Positions 35,961 to 47,774 of a DNA stretch of 64,000 nucleotides are shown here, one piece after another. The DNA comes from Buxus sempervirens. Taxonomy: Eukaryota; Streptophyta; Magnoliopsida; Buxales; Buxaceae. Position 1 is the stretch's first letter; each line of letters opens with the position of its first letter. The DNA is taken from assembly GCA_947561395.2 (NCBI GenBank), contig OX387184.1, positions 42,646,766-42,710,765 of the forward strand, in the 5' to 3' direction. The notes beneath the pieces are model-generated. The model was not told where the DNA came from. It made no database searches and saw nothing but the letters and a program-made list of their open reading frames with translations. Position numbers and translations under genes: made by a program.

Positions 35961-37334
35961 TGACTGTCAGAAATTTCTAAACTTGGGATTCGTGCCCAGA
36001 TTCAATTTCTAATGATTTTTCTTGGAATCTTAATGTTGTAACATCTGAAATAGAGTAATTTGAGATATAGGAAGTGACGGAATTAAATTCGGATAAAAGG
36101 ATAATTATTTAGAACAATGAATGTAATAAGAATCAAAGTAGACTAGTTAAGGTAAACCATATGCACTCAAACCACGTTCATTAGGATTCTAGGTATGAAA
36201 CCTAGTCTAACAAGTTATAATAGACTTAAATTAACTTCTGGAAAGAATTTATAACATAACCAACGGGTTTTAGGGATTTAGGGTATTAGTTGGTAAATAA
36301 GGATTTAAAAGTAAGGATTTTAAAATAAACCAAAGTGTAGGATTGTGAGTAAACTTTGTAAGAAATTAAGAATAACCTGAATATTGAATTAGGAAGATAA
36401 ACTAAGTATGCTCACACTAACATGACTCAAATCTGAACCTATTATTTAGAAATTGTATAAACTCTCGTAATTTCTTATTATATGATTTGGAACTTTGTTA
36501 TTCTGAATATCTTTTGGTTGAACTTCATGGTTTTGGAAATTATTGTTGGACACAACACTTGGGACATGGTTGTGATTATTGGTACGAGGTTTATCATTGA
36601 ATATTGTGTTTGAGTTATTCAAGGTTTTGATTTTGAGTTGTGTCTTGTGGGCAATGTTTAGTATAGATCCATAGCTTAGCTAGGAAGTGAAAGGGAATTG
36701 GCTGGTAAGTTATTCTTGTTCAGAACTCCCCAGTATGTGGTCCGTCGTACTAGCAGGTGCGGGCGACGTAGGCAGCAATCCTTGACCGCTGCAGGTGCGG
36801 CCTGGTCATAAGCCAATGTTGCTATCTGTAAACGATTTTGTTTTATTATTCAGATTACCATCCGCATGCTTCAACGAGATGAGATTGTTGAACAAAAATT
36901 GTAATCTTTGATCAAACACAATTTCACCCATTTGTTGTGGGTTTTTATTTTGTAGGGAACGGACCCATTCAAGGCCATTGGCCTCTTAATTACATCCTAG
37001 ACTCTAGAACAACCCTTGATTCTAACTCTCAAAGAAATATTTGGCTTAATTTGTGTTTTTGTTATTGTAGCTGAACCCAATGTTCGGGCTGCCTACGTAC
37101 CCAAGTATTTGGGATCAAGCCATATCGTAGTTTAAAAGGGGTTTTGAATTTGAATTTGGTTTGGGTCACAAGGATCCGATTTAGGTTTGGTTTGAACCAG
37201 AAATTTGAACCATAGAAGAAATGGTTTAACTTTTGGTTTCTTTTGAAGTATAGGTTGTATGGGAACTGGTTTGAACCGGTTTTAGTTGTTTGGTTTATAC
37301 AAGGCTTGGTTTGGCTTGTAAAAATTTAGTTTAA

Positions 37335-38313
37335 GGACGATCCCGGTCCAATTTAGTTTTAAAGACGATTCCGGTCCCATTTACTTTAAAGGACAATTCC
37401 GGACCATTTTAGTTTAAGGACGATTCTGGTCTGAATTAGTTCAAAGGACGATTCCAGTCCATTTTAGTTTAAAGGACGATTCCGGTTTAATTTAGTTTAC
37501 AGGACGATTCCGGTCCATTTTAGTTTAAGGACTATTCCGGTCCATTTTAGTTTTAGGACGATTCCGGTCCAATTTAGTTTAAAGGACGATTTCGGTCCAA
37601 TTTAGTTTAAAGGACGATTTCGGTCCATTTTTAGTTTAAGGACGATTCCGGTTCGAATTAGTTTAAAGGGCAATTCTGGTCCATTTTAGTTTAAGGACAA
37701 TTCCGGTCAGTTTTAGTTTAAGGACGATTCCGGTCTGATTTAGTTTAAAGGACGATTCCGGTCCAATTTAGCTTTAGGACGATTCTGGTCCAATTCAGTT
37801 TAAGGACGATTCCGGTCCGAATTAGTTCAAAGGACGATTCCGGTCCATTTTAGTTTTAGGATGATTCCGGTCTAATTTAGTTTAAAGGACGATTCCAGTC
37901 CATTTTTAGTTTAAGGATGATTCCGGTCTGAATTAGTTTAAAGGACAATTTTGGTCCATTTTAGTTTAAGGACGATTCCGGTTAGTTTTAGTTTAAGGAT
38001 GATTCCGGTCCGATTTAGTTTAAGGATGATTCCGGTCCAAATTAGTTTAAAGGACGATTCTGGTCCATTTTAATTTAAGGACGATTCCGGTCCGTTTTAG
38101 TTTAAGGACGATTCCGGTTTGATTTAGTTTAAAGGATGATTCTGGTTTGATTTAGTTTAAGGACGATTCCGGTCTAATTTAGTTTAAAGGATGATTCTGG
38201 TCTGATTTAGTTTTAGGATGATTCCGGTCCAATTTAGTTTTAGGACGATTTCGGTCCAAATTAGTTTAAAGGATGATTCCAGTCCATTTTAGTTTAAGGA
38301 CAATTCCGGTCCG
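37335..38313. repeat. Minisatellite, ~36 copies of a 27-28 bp unit
   Basis: I count 36 copies of a unit with consensus GGACGATTCCGGTCC followed by an (A/T)TTTAGTTTAA(A) linker. Starts step by 27 or 28 bp throughout (for example 37335, 37447, 37502, 37556, 37804, 38079). The single-base difference lies in the A-run of the linker. Each core is a dyad, GGAC-N7-GTCC. Substitutions are scattered (GATG for GACG, TTCT for TTCC). There is no open frame through the array, and no spacers as in CRISPR. Confidence 0.97.
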
Positions 38314-38569
38314 TTTTGCAAATGATTTGGTTTAACATGGGGGACTTTGGTTCAATTGCAAGAGGATTGGTCCAATTGAGGACTTTGGTTCAATCGCAAA
38401 AGAGGTCAATCCAATTTAGGACACTTTGAACCACTTTTAATGAAGGAAAGAGAGGTATTTGATTTTTTCATCAATGCTTTGGGTGCACTTTAGGTGGATT
38501 TGGGTTCTAGGAGGCTTTAGGGATTTTTGGGAATTTTTCTAGGGCTTGAAAATGGCTCAAAACCCATAA

Positions 38570-38900
38570 ATAAGGTTTTTGGGTCATATGCGGCAGACGG
38601 GTCGGTCCAGACCCATGGTTCTTGCCGAACCAGGGGAGCACGGGCCGCAGGGTAGACTTTGTTTGGCCCGCGCGCGCGGGCCTGGTTTTACGGCCCAGCT
38701 CTCCTTTCTTTTATTTTTGGGGCCCGGATCTGCTCACGGACTTGGATTTAGGGACCGCGACCATTTTTTTGGGCCTGACATGAGGAGAAACCCGTGGACC
38801 GCATTGATGGGCCTGAACCGTGGGGCAAACTGACCTGTGTGGGTCTTCTGCGCCCGGACTGACGCGCTCGGCCCAAAGCCGTGCCCGGCGCTCCTAAGGG
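38570..38900. other. GC-rich block with GGCCC/GGGCC words
   Basis: A sharp local rise in GC includes CCCGCGCGCGCGGGCC near 38668 and many TGGGCC or GGCCCA words. It lies in the insert of the 34668 LTR, after the minisatellite. Open frames here on both strands (up to 84 codons) are side effects of the low stop-codon density. A similar block is at 51360-51640. Confidence 0.6.
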
Positions 38901-39026
38901 CCTGTTTGGCATGTTTTCTCTGGAAAAACACCTACTGAGTTCATATTTTTGCCGAAAAATCACTGTGTTCGCCTGAAAATGTTACTAAGCACTACTATGA
39001 CGCTTCAGGTGCTCCCAAACGGACGA
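38899..39026. mobile_element. Possible Tourist/PIF-type MITE
   Basis: GGGCCTGTTTGGCA begins after CTAA near 38900, and about 125 bp later the opposite strand reads GTCCGTTTGGGAGCA, an imperfect inverted repeat of the GGGCCTGTTTGG kind seen in PIF-like MITEs. The TAA duplication on the right is not clear, so this is tentative. Confidence 0.35.
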
Positions 39027-40487
39027 ATACGCTGGGAATTTGCACCTAAGCGTTGCCAAGGTGTCTTAAAGGCACTTCAAGCAGTGGGGGTTGAACAAAA
39101 CGGATTATTCTTTTTCTTCTTGCATCTTCCATCTTTCTTCTTGCCTTGTCATTCTCCCACATATGGATCTGCAGATAAAGATTGGGTATATCTTCCAATC
39201 CTTATCTCATTCCCTTTTGCCCCCTTTCTTTAGAACCTGGACGTTAGTATTTAGAGAGAATTCAAATAACAGATTGAAACATATCTTACCTCCTTTATCT
39301 CTTGGAAGCCTTTCACACCTTTATCTGCTAAAATCTCTTTGATTTCTTTCTCTAATCTTCTCCCCGATATTCTAAACTCCAGCCTTCTAACCTCCCATTT
39401 TTCTCCAACATCTCTTTTATTTGGACTCTGGATTGTACTCGCCAACCCATGCGTCGGTGATCCGCATTGATGGTTGACGGAGGAGATGGTAGTGACTGTA
39501 TGTGCGGGCTCCATCTATCATGTAAGTTGTGATGTGGCGAACTATGGGGGCAAGAATATTCTTATTAAGTGGTTTTAGTTCACGAGTCCTATTGGTCACA
39601 CGTGGTTGTTTTGGATTAGTGATTTGTTATTGTTATATTATCGTATTATTGTGGTTTTGGTTTTATTGTTCACCTCATGACTAGTATTGTAAAATTATGG
39701 ACTGTTTTAGATCATGCACCTTGCTACTTGTTGAGATTTATTCTTACTCTGGTTTCACCCCATTTTTCAGGTACTCTTGGCAAGGACGTCAAAGCTTGGG
39801 CTAATTGTAGATGGGTAGTTATATAGTTGTAGGTTGTTTATGGAATTGAAAGCATTGTATATCATGGTTGTTGATAAATAAAGAGAATTTAAATTGAGTT
39901 TCCGCATTTACTCTGATTATAAAGTTAGAAAAAGTTTTATATTAACCAGTTTCTTTAGTTGCTTTGTTTGATTACCATAACACCGCGGGTTTGGGAATGG
40001 ACCCGGAACCGGGGCGTTACAGGGTGACCTAGAAATAAGGCGTGCCGCTAAAGCAAAGCTTGGGCGTCAAGGCTAACTTGGCAATTTCTGGGTTTTTTGT
40101 AAACTCCTGATTTTTGAATTCAGATCTCTTAAGTAAGGTTTCAAATCTCTAGATGAATTAAAAACTTACTAAATCACTCTTAAATCATACCAAATCAATT
40201 CAAACTCAATAAAACTCAAGATCATTATATTTCTCTTCCAAAACATTAGGAATTCACGCATATATGCATGTTCTAAAAATCTATAATAGTCAAACCTTTA
40301 TTAGATCATAATATAGTCTCTAAAAGTTCAAAAATCAAGTTTTAAATCATTAACACATAAATCACAAATCCTCCTTTTTCGACTAAATAGAAACCAATGC
40401 AATTTTAAGGTTAAAAAGTGGTGTACTACTTGGCTCAATCGCACTCCACAATCAATCCTTCAATTTCAATTCAATACAGCAACTCCC

Positions 40488-42790
40488 TGTGAGACATGGG
40501 AAAAATCACCGGAATGATCATCCCTCCGTCAACACACGGGGCTCGAAATAAAAGTTGGAGAGTCGCCACCATTCATAATTTTGAGGTGAGAATGGACACC
40601 AAAATGTTCAAAATCATTAAAAAGTGCAAAAATGCCGATTCTAAGGTAAAAATAACCCTACTTGAAAATCAAATCCAGAGATGGGTAAGGGGATTAGATT
40701 ATGAATGGGGGAAGGTGTTAGGCACCCCCATTCATCCACACAAAGTGGTTGCCAAGTGTATGTTCATGCAAAAATAGAAAGCTTGCTAAAATCATAGAAA
40801 ACCTTGAAAAAGGACCAATGTATGATATTTTCACATGAAGATCTAAATGGATTCTAGATCCTCTCTTATGTCAATATCATTTCTGGAATATCTCAAAAGA
40901 TGGAAATCAAAGCACAAGTTATTCAAAAACCAAGTTGAATCAAATCTGGAAAATTCGGTGAAAAGTAATGCCATTTGTCTTGAAATCATTCAAATACAAT
41001 TTTAAATTGAACCAAATTAGATTCATTTGAAAGATTACAATAAATAAGAGTCTCATGCAAAATTTCACTTCATCCTGATAAAAATCCTAGGAGTTATGCT
41101 CCTTTGAAGTTGCTGCTGGGGATTTTTAAAAGTGATGAGTGGGCAACTTTGGGAAATTGCATAGAAACATCCACTCCATAAAAATCCACGAACTTTGGTG
41201 TGAATGAAGTCTGTATGGCCATCTTTCAAAAGAAACTAGCCTCATACAAAAATCCCTTCGGATATGCCTTGGGTGATATCCCGAACAGGCCCCGAAGATC
41301 ACAGATTCACCCAGAAAAATGCCATTGAACAGTTCTGAGTAAATCGGCTACCAATATTTCAAATGGAATCCAAAAATTATGAAACCAATTGGATTTGAAA
41401 ATAGACTCATAAAGGAGTACTCAGAAACAAAAATCATTCGAATCGGACTTAAAACGAACACATGGCGCTCCGTCGAAGTGACAAGTTCTGTATTTGAACC
41501 TGAACTGTCCACTTAACTTCGACAGAGAGGTGTCAAAAATCCGTTTGATGGAAATTTATGAAATTTGGTGGAAATAAATTAGACAGCCTCACCTTTCCCA
41601 TGGTTCTGGAATCGCTCCAAAATTCATCCGGACAATGAAGTTATGAGCGTCCGAAGTAAGGGTACATGTGCTGTCCAGTTAGGCCCTTTTTGACGAAAAC
41701 CAAATCTGAAAAAGTGATAAAGTGTGTGAGATTCGTGTGAGATGAATCTAAAACCTTTGAAAAACATTTAAAACATTCCAGAATTTGATTGAGGCCATTT
41801 ATTGGAGATTTATCACAATGAATGTAATAAATCCCCAAATGTGAGCCTATTCGCCAAAAAAATGCTATGTATGTGCAAGCTTGAAAAAACATACAAGATC
41901 AATATAACATGCATATATCTTCATCAAAATGAGGTTCTAAAATAGCCTAGGGTTCCGTTCCATTATCGTTTCCCTCTGTTCTCTCTCCCCGTTAAACACG
42001 GTTCTTCAAGATAATCAAGGGTACTTTGAATATGAAACGGTTTGCAATCAAACAGAAGGCCTTATGCTACATAGGTTCTAGTACTAAGGTCAATCCCCAG
42101 TCTCGTTTCTCCTAGATCCCGCCTCCACATTTTACGGCTAGGGGGAGTCTCGAGATACTTTGAGCCGGGGAAGGATTTTCACACACAAAGAAGGCTTTAC
42201 ACTACAGAAAGGTAGAAGAAGAGATCTAGATCTAGGAATGTAAATACAGAAAATAAAAGAAAAGTTTGAGGCTTACCTGGATTCTGGAAGCACTCCCGCA
42301 GCGATTTCCTTCTTCTCTTGGAGTTCTTCTTTGCGAGAATTCAAAACAAGAGTTGGTTGCCATTTGCTTAAGGAGGAGCCTCCTATTTATAGGCAAAGGC
42401 TAGGGTTAGGGTTGGTGAGAATGGTAGACACAACATAATGTCTATAGCCCACCAACCTTAACCCTAAGGCAATTTCCGAGATTTCCCCTCATTTAATGAG
42501 GGACATGATGGTAAAAGTGAAAAGCTCTCGGAAAACCCTAATTTTGAGCAAAACTTATGTATCCGGTATATCAGACCAGATACACAAGGGCCTTAAGGTA
42601 TCCAGTATATGATACCGGATACACTAAGGCTTACTTGTATCCGGTATGTTCCACCGGATACGAAGAGGAGTACTTGTATCCGGCCTGAGTTACCGGATAC
42701 AGGTAAAAGTTCATTTTCCTCATTTCCTGTGCTGGCTTTCAAGGAGATAATGATTTTCGATGATTGTTTGTGCAATTTGGGGTGTCTACA
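40488..42790 (-). mobile_element. Solo LTR, TGTAGACACCCC family, TSD CTCCC
   Basis: On the minus strand it starts TGTAGACACCCC at 42790 and ends CCCATGTCTCACA at 40488, 2303 bp. CTCCC flanks both ends (40483-40487 and 42791-42795), a perfect 5-bp duplication. Reading minus: a four-copy dyad array (42700-42559), TATA box TATAAATA (42391-42384), a leader, CCAG/GTAAGC (junction 42277/42276), then a region ending in GGTGCCTAACACCTTCCCC-type sequence shared with the LTR at 60693. The 3' half of this LTR family is also in the truncated copy at 56250-58141. Ogre/TAT-type Ty3/gypsy is my best guess for the lineage, based on the primer-binding site of the 60693 relative. Confidence 0.93.
42559..42700 (-). 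promoter_or_regulatory. Four-copy 39-bp dyad array in LTR U3
   Basis: Four 25-bp modules GTATCCGG-N9-CCGGATAC start at 42559, 42598, 42637 and 42676, exactly 39 bp apart. Copies 1 and 2 have one base change in an arm (CCAGATAC; GTATCCAG), 3 and 4 are perfect. The array lies about 170 bp upstream of the minus-strand TATA box at 42391-42384. Each arm contains CCGG. Confidence 0.95.
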
Positions 42791-43156
42791 CTCCCCAAGT
42801 TCCAGAAGTCTCCAACAATGGCAAATATAACTCCTCCTCCAGTCGTACAAAGCAGTAGCAAAATCTCTTTGTCTCTTTCTATTCATATAGCACACTAGCA
42901 ACCAAAGTTTCCCTTAGTTTAAGAAACTCCTATATATACTTACACACCCAACCAAAACCCTATTGCATGTTTCCTCTTTCATGCAAACTCTTAAGGAAAG
43001 CCTTATATGATTACACCTGTCAAAAGTTTGGTTTTTCTAATTTTACTTAAAACATGATACCATGCTTCTCACCTACATCATGCTCATGCATCTCACCCAA
43101 TCAAATTTAAATAAAACTCATCTTAATCAAAGCTCTTTCAGCCCTTGGATCAATCC
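42791..43156. other. LTR-like DNA between solo LTR and CACTA element
   Basis: Contains a minus TATA-like word (CCTATATATACTT near 42929-42941) and the flank CTCCC. It may be the promoter end of the interrupted 32956 LTR, but no gene is visible. Confidence 0.35.
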
Positions 43157-43159
43157 TTA

Positions 43160-45813
43160 CACTACTAAAAAATGGACTTTTACCTGCTTTAGAGACTGAA
43201 TAGTGCCACAGACTACTTAAGAGTGCATTAGATCGCCATCTCCTTCCATTGTATTTCTCCTTTTTTCTTCGGTTCTTCTAACATGGTTGCAGACTGGCTT
43301 TCACAGATTAAGTAGTGTAAGTGCAGTAGTAGCTTCTTATGCTAGAGTAGAAGTATCATCAAGGCCAGAACAACTATCCCTGAAATATCAATGTTAAGAA
43401 AGAAGTTTGATAAATTGATAGAACAATTAAAAAGAAAAAAATTAAAAGGGGATGGAAGTTCTGCAGTCCATGGTCTCAAGTGATAGATCACATAACCCTT
43501 TGCCACAGGTACAGAACAAGAGAGCATTAACTAAGTGTAACTAAAGAACCTAACAAAAAACTTGCTCAACAAAGGCAATTGCAAGTTTAAATTATAATAA
43601 AACAATAAATCAGTAAACCAAAGCCCTCAACATTGAAAAATAGTATATTTTCCTGCATTCTCAAATTTTACATCATTATAAAGCCATAAAGAATGGCTAA
43701 GAGACCAAGAACACAATTATACATTCAGTCTAAAAAGTTGACCAAACTCTGGCTTACAGTTGCAGGCTGGTTTAAGTACATGTTAGATAGTTTGCCCTCT
43801 ACACATAAGCAATCCAAATGATTTAAGTATCATTCATAACTAACCATGTGTAATCATGATTTTCTTTAGTAGAACATACCTTCTCAACCCCTTATGCTAA
43901 AATCTCAAGAAGAGGATTCCTCGCTACTCATTATGAAAGAATGGTTAAAGCCTAGTGGAAAATTTTATGATTTTGGTATTGGTGAAGAGATATGACTTTA
44001 AATGCTGTTACAATTTTCAAATGAATAGCCAAAACAGAATAAATATGCAATATGTTACTTTTGTCAATCCGATGAATTCTATTAAACATCCAATGTTGCA
44101 ATAAAGATATGAAAAACTAACTTGGTGAACCAAAATATAGAATCTTCTACACGGTATAATTTGTAAGCATCCTGTAACCTTGACAATAAGGATTAGAGCC
44201 TAGTCTTTTACATCTTTAAGTGCCCTCAAAAATGAAAAAAGAAGTCCATAATCAAAATGGTTACCGAATCCTTCTCTGTCTGCCTCTTTCTATGCTTTTG
44301 GTAGGTTGTTTTGAAAACCAAATCCATGGATGAAAAAGCAATGAATTAGACAAAGTCATTTTAATCTGTGTAGAGTCTTGAGTTTGTGAGAGAAAAATCG
44401 AACTGAGAAGATGAAGAAATTAAGAAGTGATAATAATTAGAAAAATACTTGTATCAAAGGCGGTGTTCTTCAAGAGAGAGGAGGATGATGGTGTTCTTCA
44501 AGTTACATCCCATCATTCTTTGAGCTTTTTCATTTATTTGAAAGTTTAAAGAAAAAAAATAAAAAAGAATGTATTATAAAACAAATGGTGAAAAGTGAAA
44601 GAATCAATAGACCAAATCACAATGACACCGATGGACGCCAATAACGTGACAGAGAACAAAATGGAAGATTTGGAGAAACCAACTTAGGTAGAAAGGGGAA
44701 GTGCTCAAGATAATCCAGCATGAACCCATAAGAAGAATGAGAGGCAATTAAGGAGAGTCAGCTTAAAAAACATTAGAAAAAAATCTTGACTAAAAAGGAA
44801 AAAATTCATGACTAAAGGGGATGCTATGTAGGATCCACTTGTTTGTTTCGTAAGGAAGACGAAGAACTTACAGATTATAATCAATATTGAGAGTAAAACC
44901 GAGTCAAAGCGACAAGGATGGAGAAGTACCGAATTTTATCCAGGCGATCTCCTGGTCGCTTGCACTGCTTTAAATAGAGAAATAGTTAGGGTTTCAAACT
45001 AGAAAGGGGAAAAAAGTTAAAAACATAAAATCATCACTGCAAGAAATAAGTAGTTCTGTCAATCGCACGATTACCTCGATGTGGACGAAATTTCTTCGTT
45101 TGATTAAAGATTAACTTCAAAGAAGAGTGCTTGAATCGTTGAAGGAGAAGAGCATGCCACATCGAAAAAATTTCATATCAAGTTCGTAAATCTGCTTAAA
45201 CTCGATAGACTTTTCAAGCATGTCATTGAACAGAAAAATCAGCTCCAATCAAGTAAGACAGATCCATTGGTTTAACTTGAGCTCAAAACTATTGGTAGAG
45301 AAATTAGGGAAAATGAAATCCAAGTTTCGAATTCATGTGATGTTGTTGTACCTTCTTCTGGTAAAATTTGTGCATAATATCTGAACCACACGACACAAAT
45401 CAATGAGAGAAGAATAACAAAAGAAAGCTTAGAAATAGTCCCATCTCCTACTCCAATGTTCCCGATCCTCATATGCATTAGCTAAGCGAATGATCGTGAC
45501 ATTCAAGTAAGAAGCAAAAACGAAGTTGAGAGAGAGAGAGAGAGAGAGAGAGAAGGAGAACTATAAGGGGGTTTGAACGTTAAAGAAGATTGCAAAGATT
45601 AGATCAAATTGGGGGGATCGAGTCATCGGACTAAAACCCTAAAATCATCTACGGCAGTTGCCAAAACAAATGCCGTTATATAACCCCTTGAAACATAGTT
45701 CACATGGGTTTTTTGGCGCTTGGATTTGGAGCGCCCCTATATGTATCATTACCGGTGGTTTCGTGAAGCTGCCAGTAATAATTTGCCCCTAATTCACCTA
45801 AAATTTTTTAGTG
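43160..45813. mobile_element. Non-autonomous CACTA element, TSD TTA
   Basis: Starts CACTACTAAAAAATGG at 43160 and ends AAAATTTTTTAGTG at 45813, so both termini read CACTA...AAAAAT. TTA lies directly outside both ends (43157-43159 and 45814-45816), the 3-bp duplication of CACTA elements. It is 2654 bp with no transposase. Its right end has TACGGCAG, TGCCGTT and CTGCCAGT subterminal words (45650-45775). Minus frame 45478-45272 (68 codons) starts MHMRIGNIGVGDG followed by a hydrophobic segment and may be a captured host exon after an AG-rich leader; I do not recognise it. Confidence 0.85.
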
Positions 45814-45816
45814 TTA

Positions 45817-47145
45817 AAATTCAAATCTGAGCCTCTTCTCCATCTCTAATTTAAAAACAAAATTTAGATTAGGCACACCTTCTTAGATTTCACAAAATAA
45901 ATAATCATAATAATTAAGGGAAAAATCAAGGTATTCCATAGAATATAATTAAATTATACCTAGGTAAAGTTCTAGGTTATCATAGGAATTGCCCCATGTC
46001 CGAGTCTCCAAAATAGAAATAGCCAGGGGCAGCAAAACCTCATGGGTTGAAAATCCTTAAACCCCATAGTGCGCATATGGGCACCAAGATAATCTAATCC
46101 ATACTAATGAGTAAAGTGGCATCCAAGGCGTTTGATCCTAGCTATAAGTTCGATCATTCTAACGCCAAGCTTTGCCGTAAGACCAATTATATTTGATGAG
46201 GAGAGCCAACATGACAAGTTGATATGAGGAATCTAGATACATTTCATTATGTAGATATGATCATTGCATGGTTGTTTTCCTAGCATTATATATTCATTTT
46301 TGCTTGTTGTGTAGTGATATAATTGTCATAATAATTTGGTACCTTTCATGCCATTGCTTATGAAATTACTTGCTATTATATATACACACACACACACACA
46401 CTTTCCATTTCATATGGAGTGATAATTCCACTTAATGAGTATTACTCTCACCCAAGTTTCAGACAACATTTCAAGTAATCAGCCCAGTCCAGCCTAAGAA
46501 ATGAAATGAATAACTCATTGTTTAGTTGATAGATTTTATTTGCAATTAGTCATTGAAAATGTTATGTATTTATTAGTGACTCATGGATATCGTAAAATTT
46601 TATTTTATTAAGGCTTATCTCCTTGAAAAAAAAAATATAGATTTCAAAGTTGGATACAAACAATTTCAAATTATTTCTAAGTATTTATTTTTTTATAATT
46701 GCTATATCAATTTGTCTTCATGCCTACAAGCAAGGTAAAATGTTTTGACCCTTCATGTTCACCACAAATTGGTGTTTTCTTATTTGGGCATTAATACAAT
46801 TTTTCTGCTCAGATTTTATTGCTCGGATTTCAAATCGGCTCTCCTTTGGTTCTCTAGCGTGGAGGCTGTGGAGCCATCATTAGATCTACATGGTAAGTCG
46901 CAATTCTCTTCAGTTTCCTTGCTTCTTGTCTGATTTTTTCTTTTTCCTTTCCAAAATCTTTGCTGCATTTCATGTCAACGTTGAAATAATTTCATATTTG
47001 TGTCTGCATTTCTCCTTTTAACGTTTTAGAGAGGAATATTATCCACTGAATTGAATCGGATGAGGAGATTAGGTTACTATGATTCATTCGCTGATTTTTC
47101 AAGCTAGGGGAAAATTCAGATTTTCATCTTTCAATTTAGAGCTCT
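45817..47145. other. No gene recognised; CA microsatellite
   Basis: AT-rich DNA with a CA run at about 46385-46401. A 62-codon frame at 46745-46933 precedes the next gene remnant and may be part of its 5' region, but I have no evidence for that. Confidence 0.35.
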
Positions 47146-47220
47146 AGTTGTTGAGGATAGTGAATAACACCAGCTCTATCTGTTCTTCAAGGCACAAGCG
47201 GTCGTTCTTGAGAAAAAAAA

Positions 47221-47774
47221 ATGGAGCTCTGCAGCTCCACGCTTCTCCGGTTCAAGCTCTCTACCCCTCGCTTCAACGTGCGCTTTACTTCTCATCGTTT
47301 CTTGAATCCTCGCCGACTCAACAACAAATTCACCAATTTTCAAAAATTTACTTCTTATCAGCAATTTCTTCCCCAGTGATCCTCGACTTGGAGGAATTCT
47401 CGCCAACATTTTGTTTCTGGATCTTCCATCTCTCTCAACACAGAAGAGGATAGATTGCCGGCTGATATTGAGGTCACAGAAACAGTAGAACCCAGTTTGA
47501 CGGTGAGTACTTTGTAATTGACATCGGGTTCGTCTGTATCCTGTTATAAAGAGCTTTTGAGAATAAATATGGACTGCTTTCTTCTTTTATTCAATCAGTT
47601 CTGAATCTGATTGGATTTATAGGATGTTGGCTATGGTTCTTCAGTGGTTGTGTTTTTGTCATTAGCTTTTCAACTTGCTGATTTTCATATCTTTACAATG
47701 ACTAGGTACCATTGATAGGTATCAAAGTAATGCGTGACAGCACGACTCCTCTGGTTCAATCTACCACCTCTAAG
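47221..47774 (+). pseudogene. Broken gene: two exons, plastid-transit-like N-terminus
   Basis: ATG at 47221 opens a frame whose first 50 residues are Ser/Thr/Arg-rich and almost free of acidic residues (MELCSSTLLRFKLSTPRFNV), like a chloroplast or mitochondrial presequence. A TGA stop in frame at 47377-47379 (codon 53) interrupts it, yet the frame stays open after it through RLPADIEVTETVEPSLT to a strong donor ACG/GTGAGT at 47502/47503. A second phase-0 exon, 47706-47774, follows an AG acceptor and ends AAG/GTACAT, encoding VPLIGIKVMRDSTTPLVQS. The symmetrical phases and kept splice sites support a real gene. No later exons are seen; transposons start at about 48700. The MELC start and EVTETVEP segment vaguely recall plastid trigger-factor-like proteins, but the match is too weak to name it. 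Confidence 0.5.

Larger units (their letters stand above)
34668..40021 (+). mobile_element. Plus-oriented LTR carrying a minisatellite, nested
   Basis: Starts TGTAAAACCC at 34668 and ends GGGGCGTTACA at 40021, the exact reverse orientation of the solo LTR at 26482-28851. Flanks are GGGTA (34663-34667) and GGGTG (40022-40026), a 4-of-5 target duplication. It is 5354 bp, about twice its relatives. Comparison with the 32956 copy (GATTGTACTTGCCAACCCA there, GATTGTACTCGCCAACCCA at 39432) shows that the excess is an insertion between about 36790 and 39430. That insert holds the minisatellite, a GCTGCCTACGTACCC motif near 37089 known from other plant LTRs, and a GC-rich block. I could not find the insert's own target duplication. 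Confidence 0.7.
32956..40487 (-). mobile_element. Minus LTR interrupted by another LTR
   Basis: Begins TGTAGCACTCCG at 32956 and follows the same order of landmarks as the solo LTR at 26482, including a TATGGATCCATAACTAGTTA-type word near 33898 and CGCTCGAG dyads at 34450-34660. It stops at 34667 where a plus-oriented relative inserted, and appears to resume at 40022-40487 before a second, unrelated LTR. The remaining promoter end may lie at 42791-43159, where a minus TATA-like word occurs near 42933, but I cannot fix the outer end. The feature span therefore includes the inserted element described separately. Confidence 0.55.

Noticed and set aside
37335-38313. CRISPR-like array (about 28-bp repeats)
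   Set aside because: The repeats are contiguous apart from a constant AT linker; there are no unique spacers, and the context is plant nuclear DNA. It is a minisatellite.
38579-39233. Frames of 65-94 codons in the GC-rich block
   Set aside because: GC-rich repeat sequence has few stops; frames overlap on both strands and match no family.
40460-40487. A degraded primer-binding site beside the LTR at 40488
   Set aside because: The CTCCC duplication on both sides shows that this is the flank of a solo LTR; the CAGCAACTCCC resemblance is chance.
47221-47774. Naming the broken gene as plastid trigger factor
   Set aside because: Only the MELC start and a short EVTETVEP-like segment resemble it; the second exon does not match what I know of that family.
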